Shown here piece by piece: positions 50,195 to 58,693 of a stretch of 64,000 bases of DNA (position 1 is the stretch's first letter; each line of letters starts with the position of its first letter). A program made the position numbers and the translations under genes. The notes beneath the pieces are model-generated. The model was not told the origin of the DNA, did not search any database, and saw nothing but the letters and a program-made list of their open reading frames with translations. Source of the stretch: Collimonas arenae. GTDB lineage: Bacteria; Pseudomonadota; Gammaproteobacteria; Burkholderiales; Burkholderiaceae_D. Location of the stretch: contig NZ_CP009962.1 of NCBI RefSeq assembly GCF_000786695.1, positions 1,860,001 to 1,924,000 on the forward strand, in the 5' to 3' direction.

Positions 50195-51795
50195 TCGACG
50201 CTCCTGCCTTTCAGCGCAAACAGGCCTTGCGGACGTTTTTGAATGAAGACGATGATGAACACCAGGATCGCGATCTTGGCCAGCACCGCACCGGCCATCG
50301 GCTCCAGGAATTTATTGACTTCGCCCAGGCCAAAGGCGGCGATCACTGTGCCGGCCAGCTGGCCGACGCCGCCCAGCACCACCACCATGAAGGAATCAAC
50401 GATATAGCCTTGCCCCAGATCGGGGCCGACGTTACCCAATTGTGACAGCGCGACGCCGCCCAGCCCGGCGATGCCGCAACCGAGGCCGAAGGTCATCATG
50501 TCGATCTTGCCGGTGGAGACGCCGACGCAGGCCGCCATACGGCGATTTTGCATGACGGCGCGGACAAACAGTCCCAGTCTGGTCTTGTTCAGGATGAGCC
50601 ACACTGCCAGCACAACAAACAATGCAAAGAAGATGATCACGATGCGGTTATACGACAGCACCAGCGATCCGAGCACGGTAACGCCGCCCGACATCCAGCT
50701 CGGATTGGCGACCTCGACGTTTTGCGCGCCGAAAATCGACCGCACCGTTTGCATCAGGATCAGGCTGATGCCCCAGGTGCAGAGCAAGGTTTCCAGCGGC
50801 CGGCCATACAGCCAGCGCAATACCAGCCGTTCCAGCAGGATACCGACGGCGGCAGTGACGATGAACGCCGCCGGCAGGGCGACCAGCAGGTAACCGTCCA
50901 GCGCCGCCGGAAAATATTGGCGGAACAGCAGTTGGCACATATAGGTAGTGTAGGCGCCGATCATCAGCAGTTCGCCATGCGCCATGTTGATGATGCCCAT
51001 CAGGCCGAAGGTGATCGCCAGCCCGAGCGCTGCCAGCAGCAGCACGCTGCCAAGCGAGATGCCGTAGAACACCTTGCCGATGAAATCGACGGTGGCCAGA
51101 TGGCGGTCCAATACGCCTAGCGTGCGCACCGCTTCGATACGCACCGCGGGATCGGTTTCGACATAGCTGCCGTCGGAATTCTTGTTGAGCAGGTTTTGCA
51201 GGGCAGGGCGGATATTGGCGTTGGTGCTGGCGGCCAGCGTTTGCACCGCTGCCTTGCGGATAGCTGCATCGGGCGAGTGCAGGTTGGCGGTGGCGATGAC
51301 TTGTTGCAGAATGTCCTGGATCTCGGGATCGCTTTCCTTGTGCAGCGCTTTGCTGATCAGCGGAATTTGCGCCGGATCGGCATTTTTCATCAGGTCGGTT
51401 GCTGCGGCAATGCGCAATTTGCGGTTGCTGGAAAACAGCTTGAGTCCCGATAGCGCGCCTTCCACCACGCCGCGCAGGCGGTTGTTGACGCTGATGCCCT
51501 CGGCGTCGTCGGGTGTGGCTAGCGTTTGGTCGTTGGCTGGATTGAATGCTTTTGTGTCGTCGATAATCAGCACCGTGCCGTCTGGCCTGGCGTAGAGAGC
51601 ATCGGTGTTCAGTGCGTTGAGGATTTTCAGCGCATCGTCGTTGGCGAGAGCGGAGATCTGGTTGACGGCGGCGATGCGCGCGTCGGGATCGTCGCCGGCC
51701 AGTGGCTTGAGCAATGCGGGGTCGATCGCCGCATGGGCGAGTATGCCTTGCATGCAGAGAGCTACGGCGAAAAGAATTTTTCTCGAGATTTTCAT
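50191..51795 (-). CDS. urtB: Urea ABC transporter permease UrtB
   Basis: This 534-residue protein has a signal peptide (about 1-22), a long periplasmic helical region with HEAT-like repeats (about 25-225), then a LivH-type permease domain with GIINMAHGELLMIGAYTTY. The extra N-terminal domain is a recognised feature of urea transporters. The ATG at 51795 gives the cleanest signal sequence. Confidence 0.93.
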   Translation of the reverse strand: MKISRKILFAVALCMQGILAHAAIDPALLKPLAGDDPDARIAAVNQISALANDDALKILNALNTDALYARPDGTVLIIDDTKAFNPANDQTLATPDDAEGISVNNRLRGVVEGALSGLKLFSSNRKLRIAAATDLMKNADPAQIPLISKALHKESDPEIQDILQQVIATANLHSPDAAIRKAAVQTLAASTNANIRPALQNLLNKNSDGSYVETDPAVRIEAVRTLGVLDRHLATVDFIGKVFYGISLGSVLLLAALGLAITFGLMGIINMAHGELLMIGAYTTYMCQLLFRQYFPAALDGYLLVALPAAFIVTAAVGILLERLVLRWLYGRPLETLLCTWGISLILMQTVRSIFGAQNVEVANPSWMSGGVTVLGSLVLSYNRIVIIFFALFVVLAVWLILNKTRLGLFVRAVMQNRRMAACVGVSTGKIDMMTFGLGCGIAGLGGVALSQLGNVGPDLGQGYIVDSFMVVVLGGVGQLAGTVIAAFGLGEVNKFLEPMAGAVLAKIAILVFIIVFIQKRPQGLFALKGRSVE

Positions 51796-51824
51796 TAGTC
51801 TTTTTAGACCCACCAGAAGAAGCA

Positions 51825-51890
51825 GTTAATTGGGGTCAGAGTTTTTTTTCGGCAGTCTTATCGCCGAAAATTACTCTGACCCCAATTAAC
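51825..51890. repeat. 66-bp cruciform-forming inverted repeat
   Basis: GTTAATTGGGGTCAGAGT (51825-51842) and its exact complement (51873-51890) form 18-bp arms. An inner TTTTCGGC/GCCGAAAA pair (51846-51853, 51863-51870) closes a second stem. It resembles REP/BIME-type termini associated with RAYT transposases, by memory. It lies 30 bases upstream of the urtB start. Confidence 0.8.
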
Positions 51891-51945
51891 GGGCCACTGA
51901 GTACGTTCGGTAGCATTCGAAAACGTTTGCAACTCCGTGGATGCA

Positions 51946-52212
51946 AGCCGGGGGCGGCCCGGCAGCCGCTCACTTTCTTTGCTTCGCCAAAGAAAGTAAG
52001 CAAAGAAAGGCGACCGCACAGCCGTTGCCTTCGGTCAGGTCCCCAAATGGGCGCCTGCCAGTCGGATGGAACACAAACTCGCTTCGCTCAAACATGTGTC
52101 CCATAATTCCCGACTGTCACGCGCCACATTTGGCAACGTCCGCATGCGGGCTTCAAAAGCAACGGCAACTTCAAAAGCAACGGCAACTTCAATGGCCCTG
52201 GCTTGGTCGGTT
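51946..52212. repeat. Non-coding repeat block between urtA and urtB
   Basis: CTTTCTTTG (51973-51981) pairs with CAAAGAAAG (51988-51996), and the latter recurs at 52001-52009. It resembles an intergenic sequence type recurrent in Burkholderiales, as I recall. Two 18-bp direct repeats follow (52151-52168 and 52169-52186, CTTCAAAAGCAACGGCAA). Open frames here lack starts with ribosome sites, and composition is unlike the flanking genes. Confidence 0.65.
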
Positions 52213-53466
52213 TTAAAGTTTTTGTTTGCTTTCGTTGCCAGGGATGTATGGGCTCCATGGCTGGGCGCGGATCGTGGTCTTGGTTTTGTTGACCACGTTG
52301 AACTGGCCGTCTGCCTTGATTTCGCCAATCATCACCGGTTTGTGCAGATGATGGTTGGTGGCGTCCATCTCCAGTTCATAGCCTGACGGCGCTTTGAATT
52401 TCTGGCCGGACATGGCGGCGATCACCTTGTCGGTATCGGTCGACTTGGCCTTTTCTACTGCCTGCTTCCACATGTAGATGCCGACATACGTCGCTTCCAT
52501 CGGATCGTTGGTGACCACGGTGCTGGCGTTAGGCAGGTTCTTGGCCAGCGCATAGGCTTTCCACTTTTTGATGAAAGCCGCATTCACCGGATTCTTGACT
52601 GATTCGAAGTAATTCCAGGCCGCCAGATGGCCGACCAGCGGTTTGGCGTCGACCCCGCGCAATTCCTCTTCACCGACCGAGAAGGCCACTACCGGTACGT
52701 CGGTGGCTTTCAGGCCTGCATTGCCCAATTCCTTGTAGAACGGCACATTGGAGTCGCCGTTGATGGTGGAGATCACTGCGGTTTTACCACCTGCCGAAAA
52801 TTTCTTGATATTGGCGACGATGGTTTGATAGTCGGAATGACCGAACGGTGTGTACACCTCGTCGATGTCGCTATCCTTGACGCCCTTGCTGTGCAGGAAG
52901 GCGCGCAGAATTTTGTTGGTGGTGCGGGGATAGACATAGTCGGTGCCGAGAAGCACGAAGCGCTTGGCGCCGCCGCCTTCTTTCGACATCAGGTATTCAG
53001 TGGCGGGGATCGCTTGCTGGTTCGGCGCGGCGCCAGTGTAGAAGACGTTTTTTTCAAGTTCTTCACCTTCATACTGCACCGGGTAGAACAGCAGGCTGTT
53101 GAGCTCTTTGAATACCGGCAAGACGGATTTGCGCGATACGGAAGTCCAGCAGCCGAACACCACCGAGACCTTGTCTTGCGAGATCAGCTGGCGCGCCTTT
53201 TCGGCGAACAGCGGCCAGTTGGAGGCTGGATCTACCACCACCGGTTCCAGTTGCTTGCCCAGTACGCCGCCATTGGCATTGATCTCGGCGATGGTCATCA
53301 AGGCGACGTCTTTCAGCGAGGTCTCGGAAATTGCCATGGTGCCGGACAAGGAGTGCAGGATGCCGACCTTGATGGTGTCCGCAGCAAACGCAGATGGCAG
53401 CCAGGAACTGGCGGCAAGGGCGAAAGCGCCGAGTGCGGTGGCTTTCAAAATGGTGCGACGTGACAT
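52213..53466 (-). CDS. urtA: Urea ABC transporter substrate-binding protein UrtA
   Basis: This periplasmic binding protein captures urea for UrtBCDE. The 417-residue protein has a twin-arginine-type signal (SRRTILK then a hydrophobic stretch ending AFA), followed by KVGILHSLSGTMAISE and the amide-binding ASNWPLFAEKARQLI segment. It is the first gene of the nitrogen operon and has a sigma-54-like promoter upstream. Confidence 0.96.
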   Translation of the reverse strand: MSRRTILKATALGAFALAASSWLPSAFAADTIKVGILHSLSGTMAISETSLKDVALMTIAEINANGGVLGKQLEPVVVDPASNWPLFAEKARQLISQDKVSVVFGCWTSVSRKSVLPVFKELNSLLFYPVQYEGEELEKNVFYTGAAPNQQAIPATEYLMSKEGGGAKRFVLLGTDYVYPRTTNKILRAFLHSKGVKDSDIDEVYTPFGHSDYQTIVANIKKFSAGGKTAVISTINGDSNVPFYKELGNAGLKATDVPVVAFSVGEEELRGVDAKPLVGHLAAWNYFESVKNPVNAAFIKKWKAYALAKNLPNASTVVTNDPMEATYVGIYMWKQAVEKAKSTDTDKVIAAMSGQKFKAPSGYELEMDATNHHLHKPVMIGEIKADGQFNVVNKTKTTIRAQPWSPYIPGNESKQKL

Positions 53467-53626
53467 GATCTTTTCTCCCTGTGGATGATGAACTATTTAG
53501 ACTCTTTGAACTATGCGTTAGCAGTAAAGCAAACTACAGAATCAGTACAAACAAACGAATGAAGAAAGCAGCGCGCCTCAGGGCAGCAGGCATGGGGCCG
53601 GGATGCAGCGACTACAGCATCCCTTT

Positions 53627-53642
53627 AGCAGAATGCATGCCA
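53627..53642 (-). promoter_or_regulatory. Sigma-54-like promoter for the urt-ure operon
   Basis: On the minus strand TGGCATG-CATT-CTGCT retains the -24 GG and -12 GC doublets at correct spacing (two mismatches to TGGCACG-N4-TTGCW). A start near 53616 gives a ~150-base leader before urtA. The nearby NtrC-type site strengthens the call. Confidence 0.5.
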
Positions 53643-53768
53643 ATCGCATGGCAAGGCGCGTGGCGTCGATTTCGCCGCTGAAATTTGGATTTGAATAATG
53701 CTGGCGCAGGTTCGCGCCCCGGGTTTGCGCCCGAATTTGGTGAGATCTGATTTTGGTGCGGAAGCTGA

Positions 53769-53783
53769 GCACCAAACTGGTGC
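53769..53783. promoter_or_regulatory. NtrC-type binding site
   Basis: GCACC-AAACT-GGTGC is a perfect dyad matching the NtrC pattern GCACY-N5-RGTGC. A second half-site GGTGC lies at 53755-53759. It sits ~160 bases upstream of the predicted start, a normal enhancer distance. Confidence 0.6.
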
Positions 53784-53899
53784 TAGAAAAGAAACAAGCC
53801 CAAGGCTGTCGCGTTGATGCTGCGAGTTAGTGCAGAAATCGGGAAGGTCGGAAGGCCGGGCGGAGAGGTTTGGTCTGTTTCAGGGCATTGCAAGCCAGC

Positions 53900-53926
53900 C
53901 GGCTTGGATTGTATCAATCCAAGCCG
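53900..53926. other. Perfect 12-bp hairpin downstream of chaA
   Basis: CGGCTTGGATTG (53900-53911) and CAATCCAAGCCG (53915-53926) pair perfectly around TAT. It is followed on plus by a second small hairpin AAGAGC/GCTCTT (53937-53951). No long T tract; probably a 3'-end structure for the minus-strand chaA. Apart from these hairpins and the urtA control sites, the 491-base gap shows nothing. Confidence 0.5.
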
Positions 53927-53958
53927 CGATAGCGCGAAGAGCAAAGCTCTTTGTTTAA

Positions 53959-55041
53959 TCAGGGAACAATCGTTGTAAACAAATACACCGCAAAAATCAC
54001 CAGATGCACGGTACCTTGCATCACAGTGGTACGGCCAGTACCCAGCGACAGGGTGGCGACGATGAATGACAGCAGCAGCAGCACGGTCGACTTGATGTCC
54101 AGGCCGAGCGACAAGGTCAGGCCGGTGGTCAGCGAAACGATCGCTACCGCCGGAATGGTTAGCCCGATACTCGCCAGCGCAGAGCCCAGCGCCAGGTTGA
54201 GACTGGTCTGCAAGCGGTTGGCGCGTGCCGCCCGCACTGCCGCCAAACCTTCCGGCAACAATACTACTGCAGCGATGATGATGCCAACCAGCGTCTTGGG
54301 AGCGCCGATGCTGGCGACCGCGGTCTCCAGGGCAGGCGCCAGCGACTTGGCCAACAACACCACTGCGCCCAGGCATACCAGCAGCAGACCGGCGCTGACG
54401 GCCGCCACTTTGCCAGATGGCGGCGGCGCATGCACGTCTTCGTCGGCAACCGCTTCCTGCGGCAGGAAATAATCGCGATGCCGCACGGTCTGCACCAGCA
54501 CGAAAGTCCCGTACAGGATCAGGGAGATGATGGCGATAAACGCCAACTGGCTCTTGCTGTAGAACGGCCCCAGCGCGCTGGACGTGTAATTGGGCAGCAC
54601 CAGCGTCAACACAGCAATCGCCGCCAGCGTCGCCAGCGAGGCGCTCACCCCCAGCAAGCCGAAACTCTGCTCTTTATGGTGGCTGGCGCCAACCAGCAGG
54701 CAGATGCCGACGATACCGTTAAGGATGATCATGATGGCGGCAAATACGGTGTCGCGCGCCAGTCCGGTGGTTTCTTCGCCGCCGGCCAGCATTAGCGAGA
54801 CGATCAACGCTACTTCGATCAGCGTTACCGCCAACGCCAGCACCAGCGTGCCGTAAGGTTCGCCGACCTTGTGCGCTACGACTTCGGCGTGGTACACGGC
54901 CGCCAATACGCTGCCGAGCAAGCCTGCAACCAGTAATAATGTGTAGAAGCCACCGAAATTAAAACTGGCGCCGCCAAGCAAGAGCCAGCCGGCGATCGGG
55001 GCCGCGATGGACCAAATGGGGAGTGCAGGGGAAATTTTCAT
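53959..55041 (-). CDS. chaA: Ca2+/H+ antiporter, ChaA-type
   Basis: This ~360-residue inner-membrane protein has about 11 helices and two CaCA-type alpha repeats, with acidic motifs in KVGEPYGTLVLALAVTLIEVALI and VVLLPEGLAAVRAARANRLQ. An acidic loop (DEDVHAPPP) separates the halves. The ATG at 55041 is listed; a GTG five codons upstream is possible. Role: calcium or cation extrusion. Confidence 0.92.
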   Translation of the reverse strand: MKISPALPIWSIAAPIAGWLLLGGASFNFGGFYTLLLVAGLLGSVLAAVYHAEVVAHKVGEPYGTLVLALAVTLIEVALIVSLMLAGGEETTGLARDTVFAAIMIILNGIVGICLLVGASHHKEQSFGLLGVSASLATLAAIAVLTLVLPNYTSSALGPFYSKSQLAFIAIISLILYGTFVLVQTVRHRDYFLPQEAVADEDVHAPPPSGKVAAVSAGLLLVCLGAVVLLAKSLAPALETAVASIGAPKTLVGIIIAAVVLLPEGLAAVRAARANRLQTSLNLALGSALASIGLTIPAVAIVSLTTGLTLSLGLDIKSTVLLLLSFIVATLSLGTGRTTVMQGTVHLVIFAVYLFTTIVP

Positions 55042-55056
55042 AAGGCGATTGGACAC

Positions 55057-55657
55057 GTATCAAGCTTTTTTTGCAAGCGTTGCATGTGTAGAAATATTGC
55101 TAATTTTACAAAATACCTGTTAGTAGGCGGTTTGATCATCAAGCTTGTTGTTATCCGCTGCGGTGCACGTTGTGTTGTGGTTATGTTAATTCGGCCGCCG
55201 CACATGCGGCTGATGGCCTATTTTCTGACAACTTTCGATGCCAAGCGTTGTTTTTAGCCACATATTAAATATGAAGATATTTTGTGCATTGTCTCCCTAA
55301 GCATTCGCCGGATGCGCTGTATGCGGATTTTGTAAAAAAACCGTACAGACGCCAAATTTGACCAATTGCCAGATTTGAATAATGATAATATTGCGTTCTG
55401 GCAATAACAGACTGCCGTAACCAACTTCACAATTATTTGCAATTGGGCAAGTAGGTTGAGTGTAGAGTTATTGTTGCGGTCATCCGTATTACCTTCCGAC
55501 TGCCCTCTGTCCTTGTTCCGCAGTATAGGAAGGGCATGCCAGTATCTATAGCAGTGCCGTACTCGTATTATTTTCTAGACAGAAGCTTCTGTTTTGCCAT
55601 GCACAGCTATGGCCGGCGGCCGCAATGTCTCAACTTAATTGAATAAGGGGAATCACC
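55057..55657. other. 600-base AT-rich intergenic region before hcp
   Basis: No convincing gene is seen. A weak sigma-70-like pair TTGACC (55358-55363) and TAATGA (55380-55385) is present. AAGGGGA just before 55658 is the hcp ribosome site. No clear sigma-54 promoter was found. Confidence 0.4.
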
Positions 55658-56149
55658 ATGGCAATCGACGTATATCTGCAAATTAGCGGCATCAAAGGCG
55701 AGTCGACCGACGGCGCGCATAAAGACTGGATCGAATGCAAATCGGTGCAATGGGAAGTGCTGCAACCGAAATCGGCCACGGCATCGACCGGCGGCGGCCA
55801 CACTGCCGAGCGTTGCGAGCACAAGGATATCGTGATCACCAAGATCGCTGACCTGGCTTCGCCGCTGCTGCTGCAAAACTGCTCTTCCGGCAAGACCATC
55901 GACAGCGCCAAGTTCGAATTCCTGCGCGCCGACGGCAAAGGCGACCGCATCAAGTATTTTGAAATCGAGCTGTCCAACGTGCTGATTTCCGACGTGACCC
56001 CATCCGTCGCAGAAGGCGATGTTCTCAACGAGTCCGTCAGTCTGAAATACTCCAAGGTCAAATGGAAGTACACCCAGCAAAAAATCGGTGGCGGCTCCGG
56101 CGGCAACACGTCCGGCGGCTGGGATCTGTCGACCAACAAGGTCGTGTAA
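55658..56149 (+). CDS. hcp: Type VI secretion tube protein Hcp
   Basis: Hcp hexamers stack to form the inner tube of the type VI secretion system and are secreted. The 163-residue product has the family start MAIDVYLQISGIKGES, then YFEIELSNVLISDV, and a Gly-rich extension before the C-terminal GWDLSTNKVV. No other T6SS gene lies in the window, so it is an orphan hcp. A strong ribosome site and own terminator suggest a single-gene unit. Confidence 0.95.
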   Translation: MAIDVYLQISGIKGESTDGAHKDWIECKSVQWEVLQPKSATASTGGGHTAERCEHKDIVITKIADLASPLLLQNCSSGKTIDSAKFEFLRADGKGDRIKYFEIELSNVLISDVTPSVAEGDVLNESVSLKYSKVKWKYTQQKIGGGSGGNTSGGWDLSTNKVV

Positions 56150-56169
56150 TTCTTTGATTTGGCAGTGAG

Positions 56170-56200
56170 AGCCGTGGCATTTGGATGCTGCGGCTTTTTT
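56170..56200 (+). terminator. Intrinsic terminator of hcp
   Basis: AGCCG (56170-56174) pairs with CGGCT (56191-56195) and is followed by T residues to 56200, 21 bases past the hcp stop. Confidence 0.7.
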
Positions 56201-56433
56201 GCGTATGTCTCGAATGCAATGGCAGATTCAACCTAAGCATCATTCTTGATGATCACCCTACCTTTACCGTGGGCGGGGTCCCGGTGGCGGTAGATGATTG
56301 TCAAACTGAATGCGGCTGCAAGCTGATTGGGAGCGGTAGCGCATCTGTCGGCTAATCACAGAACAAGGCAAGAACAATTCCCCAGTCGCAAAAGCCGAAT
56401 TGACATGCAAAAAGAGAATCATTCACTGCGCTT
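56201..56433. other. Gene-free gap after hcp
   Basis: No gene is seen. A small ATCAT/ATGAT hairpin near 56236-56252 is the only local structure noticed. Confidence 0.4.
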
Positions 56434-56456
56434 AACGGTGGAAAACAGCCACCGTT
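56434..56456 (-). terminator. Hairpin at the end of the ParA-like gene
   Basis: AACGGTGG (56434-56441) pairs with CCACCGTT (56449-56456), overlapping the stop codon of the minus-strand gene. Only a short T stretch follows. Confidence 0.35.
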
Positions 56457-57049
56457 TATGAAGCGCAAGTCGCCGCGCAGTTTGCGTAAATGACGTGGTA
56501 CAGGGCGCTGATTGTGACGTCGTCGCGTCTTTTCGCAGAAAGATTGCTGAAGCGGATATGCGCGATTTTTTTTGCCAGCGCCGACATGATGCTGCGGCCG
56601 GCAGCATTGTCTTCGGTTAGCACCAGCAATTGCAAGGCTGGATTGCGGATGCTGGCGGCATAGACGCTGGCGGTGAGTTGGCTATCTCCATGCGACTCAT
56701 CGGCCGGGATGGCGAACAAAGCCAGGTCAGCGCCCGCCAGCACGGTATGTGAACCAGCGTCGGGGCGTTTCGGCAGATGGACCAGGATGTCGTGATAGCG
56801 GCTTTTGGCTGCTGCCAGTTCAACGCCGATATCGTTGACGGTGATCGTACGGATCTCCGCGCCGGTCTTGATTTCCGTCGCTAGCCAGTCGGTCGTAGTG
56901 TCCTGCTTTGGCGTCATCGCCGGATTTTGATAGACCAGCAATACATTACGGCCAGCGCGCGCCCGCCGCCGCGCCAGAGAGGCCGCCAATGAATCGGCGA
57001 TATCGGAGGATGTGGTGGCTACATGTTCAGAAGCGATAGTCAGGATCAT
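56456..57049 (-). CDS. ParA/MinD-like protein lacking the P-loop
   Basis: The 197-residue product starts MILTIAS and later has RAGRNVLLVYQNPA, matching the first strands of ParA-type ATPases (MILTIAS-P-loop, then LLVDxDPQ). The deviant Walker A region reads EHVATTSSD in place of KGGVGKTT, and the expected Asp of the next strand is replaced (LLVYQNP). It should not bind ATP normally. It lies between the orphan hcp and the dapA paralogue. Confidence 0.7.
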   Translation of the reverse strand: MILTIASEHVATTSSDIADSLAASLARRRARAGRNVLLVYQNPAMTPKQDTTTDWLATEIKTGAEIRTITVNDIGVELAAAKSRYHDILVHLPKRPDAGSHTVLAGADLALFAIPADESHGDSQLTASVYAASIRNPALQLLVLTEDNAAGRSIMSALAKKIAHIRFSNLSAKRRDDVTISALYHVIYANCAATCAS

Positions 57050-57056
57050 GAAGCGC

Positions 57057-58013
57057 TCATCTCACCAAGCCCAGCTGCCTTGATTTTCCGCTGGCCTTGC
57101 TGCTGACGGAAAATTCGGATTTTTCTATTTTCATTGCGAACGGCAGCGCCATCAGTTCATCCAGCGCGCGGGCCAGTTTGACGCGGCCTACCGCCGACAT
57201 CGGTGTCATCGGCAAGCGCAATTCGTCCTGGATGTGGCCTTGCAGCGCCAGCGCGGCTTTCACCGGCCCTGGATTCGGTTCCGAAAACAGCAGTTGTATT
57301 ACCGGTAGCAATTGCTTGAACAAGGTACGCGCGCGCTCTATCTGTCCGGCCCGCACGAGTTCAAACAAGCGCACGAACAGGTCAGTCCGGATATGCGCGG
57401 CAGCGGAAATTGCGCCGTGGGCGCCAAGGCAGAGCGTGTTGAACAGCATGGCGTCGTCGCCGCACAGGATTTTCAGGCTGCTGTGATGAACCAGTTCCAT
57501 GGTTTGCGCCAGGTTGCCGCCGCATTCTTTGATGGCGAGGATGTTTGGCTGGCGCTCCAGCGCGATTACGGTACTCGGTTCGATGTTGACGCCAGTGCGC
57601 GAAGGAATGTTGTACAGGATGACAGGGCTATCCGCAGCGGCGGCGACTGCTTCGAAATGCAAGCGCAGGCCTTCTTGCGACGGTCGCACATACGATGGTG
57701 ACGAGACCAGGAAAGCAGCCGGTTGCAGCGCATTGAGGTGGCTTATTTTTTCGGCGACGGCGCGGGTGTCGCTGCCGCTGATGCCCATCGCCACAGGGCA
57801 ACGGCCTTGTACCGCTTCCATCACACCGCACAGCAGTTTGTCTTGTTCATGCTCGTTCAAGGTCGCCGCTTCGCCTGTGGTGCCGCAGACTACCAGGCCG
57901 TGGATGCCGGCGCTGGATAGGCTGACTGCCAGTTGCTGTGCGCTGTAGAGATCCAGCTTGCCTTGACGAAAGGGCGTGACGAGAGGAACCCAGATACCTT
58001 CAAAGGTGGTCAT
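57057..58013 (-). CDS. dapA: 4-hydroxy-tetrahydrodipicolinate synthase family protein
   Basis: DapA-type TIM-barrel aldolases condense pyruvate with an aldehyde. The 318-residue product has GTTGE (44-48), catalytic Tyr134 (LYNIPSRTG) and Schiff-base Lys162 (AIKECGG). The C-terminal ~25 residues extend past the normal end. With no lysine genes near, it may be a catabolic paralogue. It ends seven bases upstream of the ParA-like gene. Confidence 0.88.
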   Translation of the reverse strand: MTTFEGIWVPLVTPFRQGKLDLYSAQQLAVSLSSAGIHGLVVCGTTGEAATLNEHEQDKLLCGVMEAVQGRCPVAMGISGSDTRAVAEKISHLNALQPAAFLVSSPSYVRPSQEGLRLHFEAVAAAADSPVILYNIPSRTGVNIEPSTVIALERQPNILAIKECGGNLAQTMELVHHSSLKILCGDDAMLFNTLCLGAHGAISAAAHIRTDLFVRLFELVRAGQIERARTLFKQLLPVIQLLFSEPNPGPVKAALALQGHIQDELRLPMTPMSAVGRVKLARALDELMALPFAMKIEKSEFSVSSKASGKSRQLGLVR

Positions 58014-58075
58014 GATGTTCTGATTTCAATAAGAGTTGAGAATGTGTTCCGCAATAGAAAGCGGGGGAGTGGCGT

Positions 58076-58306
58076 TTATGCCGGAAGCATCGGCGTAATG
58101 CGGCCGAATTCTGCCTGCGGCAGAACCCGCATGATGTTGCCGATGACGGAGTCGATCGATTTTTTGTTGAGGCAGAGCCAGAATTTCATTTTGCTGGCAT
58201 GTTCCACCGGCTTGACGCGCATGTAGATCATGAGGTCGCCGCAGGTGCTGACGATTACACGGCGCAAGTCGGAAACTGATGCGGTATCGACGGTGATCAG
58301 CATCAT
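58076..58306 (-). CDS. Small conserved hypothetical protein
   Basis: The 76-residue product contains MKFWLCLNKKSIDSVIGNIM followed by LPQAEFGRI, a pattern that recurs in unassigned betaproteobacterial proteins as I recall. The listed ATG is immediately followed by a second ATG; the frame stays open upstream but loses plausibility. Function unknown. It lies 62 bases upstream of dapA on the same strand. The 387 bases beyond its start hold only the tetR control region. Confidence 0.55.
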   Translation of the reverse strand: MMLITVDTASVSDLRRVIVSTCGDLMIYMRVKPVEHASKMKFWLCLNKKSIDSVIGNIMRVLPQAEFGRITPMLPA

Positions 58307-58693
58307 GCATTCTTTTTGCGGAGTGGGATTTTTGTGACGCTTGAGGCGGAGCGGGAAAGGCAAGGAAGGTGCTTGCGCTTTTTGTGATGCTGTTTCTGGA
58401 AGCAATGAGAAATGCCAGGTCGATGCTGCTGAAATTACCGGATTCATAGATAGGTTCTACTGGTCGTTTTGGTAGTTACAGATTAGCAGCCAACACGTAA
58501 AGATTCTCTAAAAAGGAATGATCTGCATGTAAAAAATACGTAAAAAATCGATGCCGGCTTTTACGCTCCAACCGATTCTGCGGCGACTACATGGCATAGA
58601 GCGTGATAGTCAGATGCGCAGACAAATTTGTAAATACGCCATCTGGCAGTCCGTGTAATATGAGCTCTTACTCGCTTTTTAATAGGTGACTCC

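Noticed and set aside
51714..52386. Several open frames across the urtA-urtB gap
   Set aside because: They cover the palindromic repeat block and parts of urtA and urtB, lack ribosome sites and encode repeat-derived peptides.
53648..53666. Alternative sigma-54 promoter CGCCACG-CGCC-TTGCC on the minus strand
   Set aside because: It lacks the nearly invariant -24 GG doublet; the site at 53627-53642 keeps both doublets.
53783..54376. Minus-strand frame overlapping the end of chaA
   Set aside because: It runs in another frame of chaA and past its stop, with no start signal or family similarity.
55254..55442. 62-residue minus-strand frame in the gap before hcp
   Set aside because: No ribosome site, AT-rich composition unlike neighbouring genes, and no recognisable domain.
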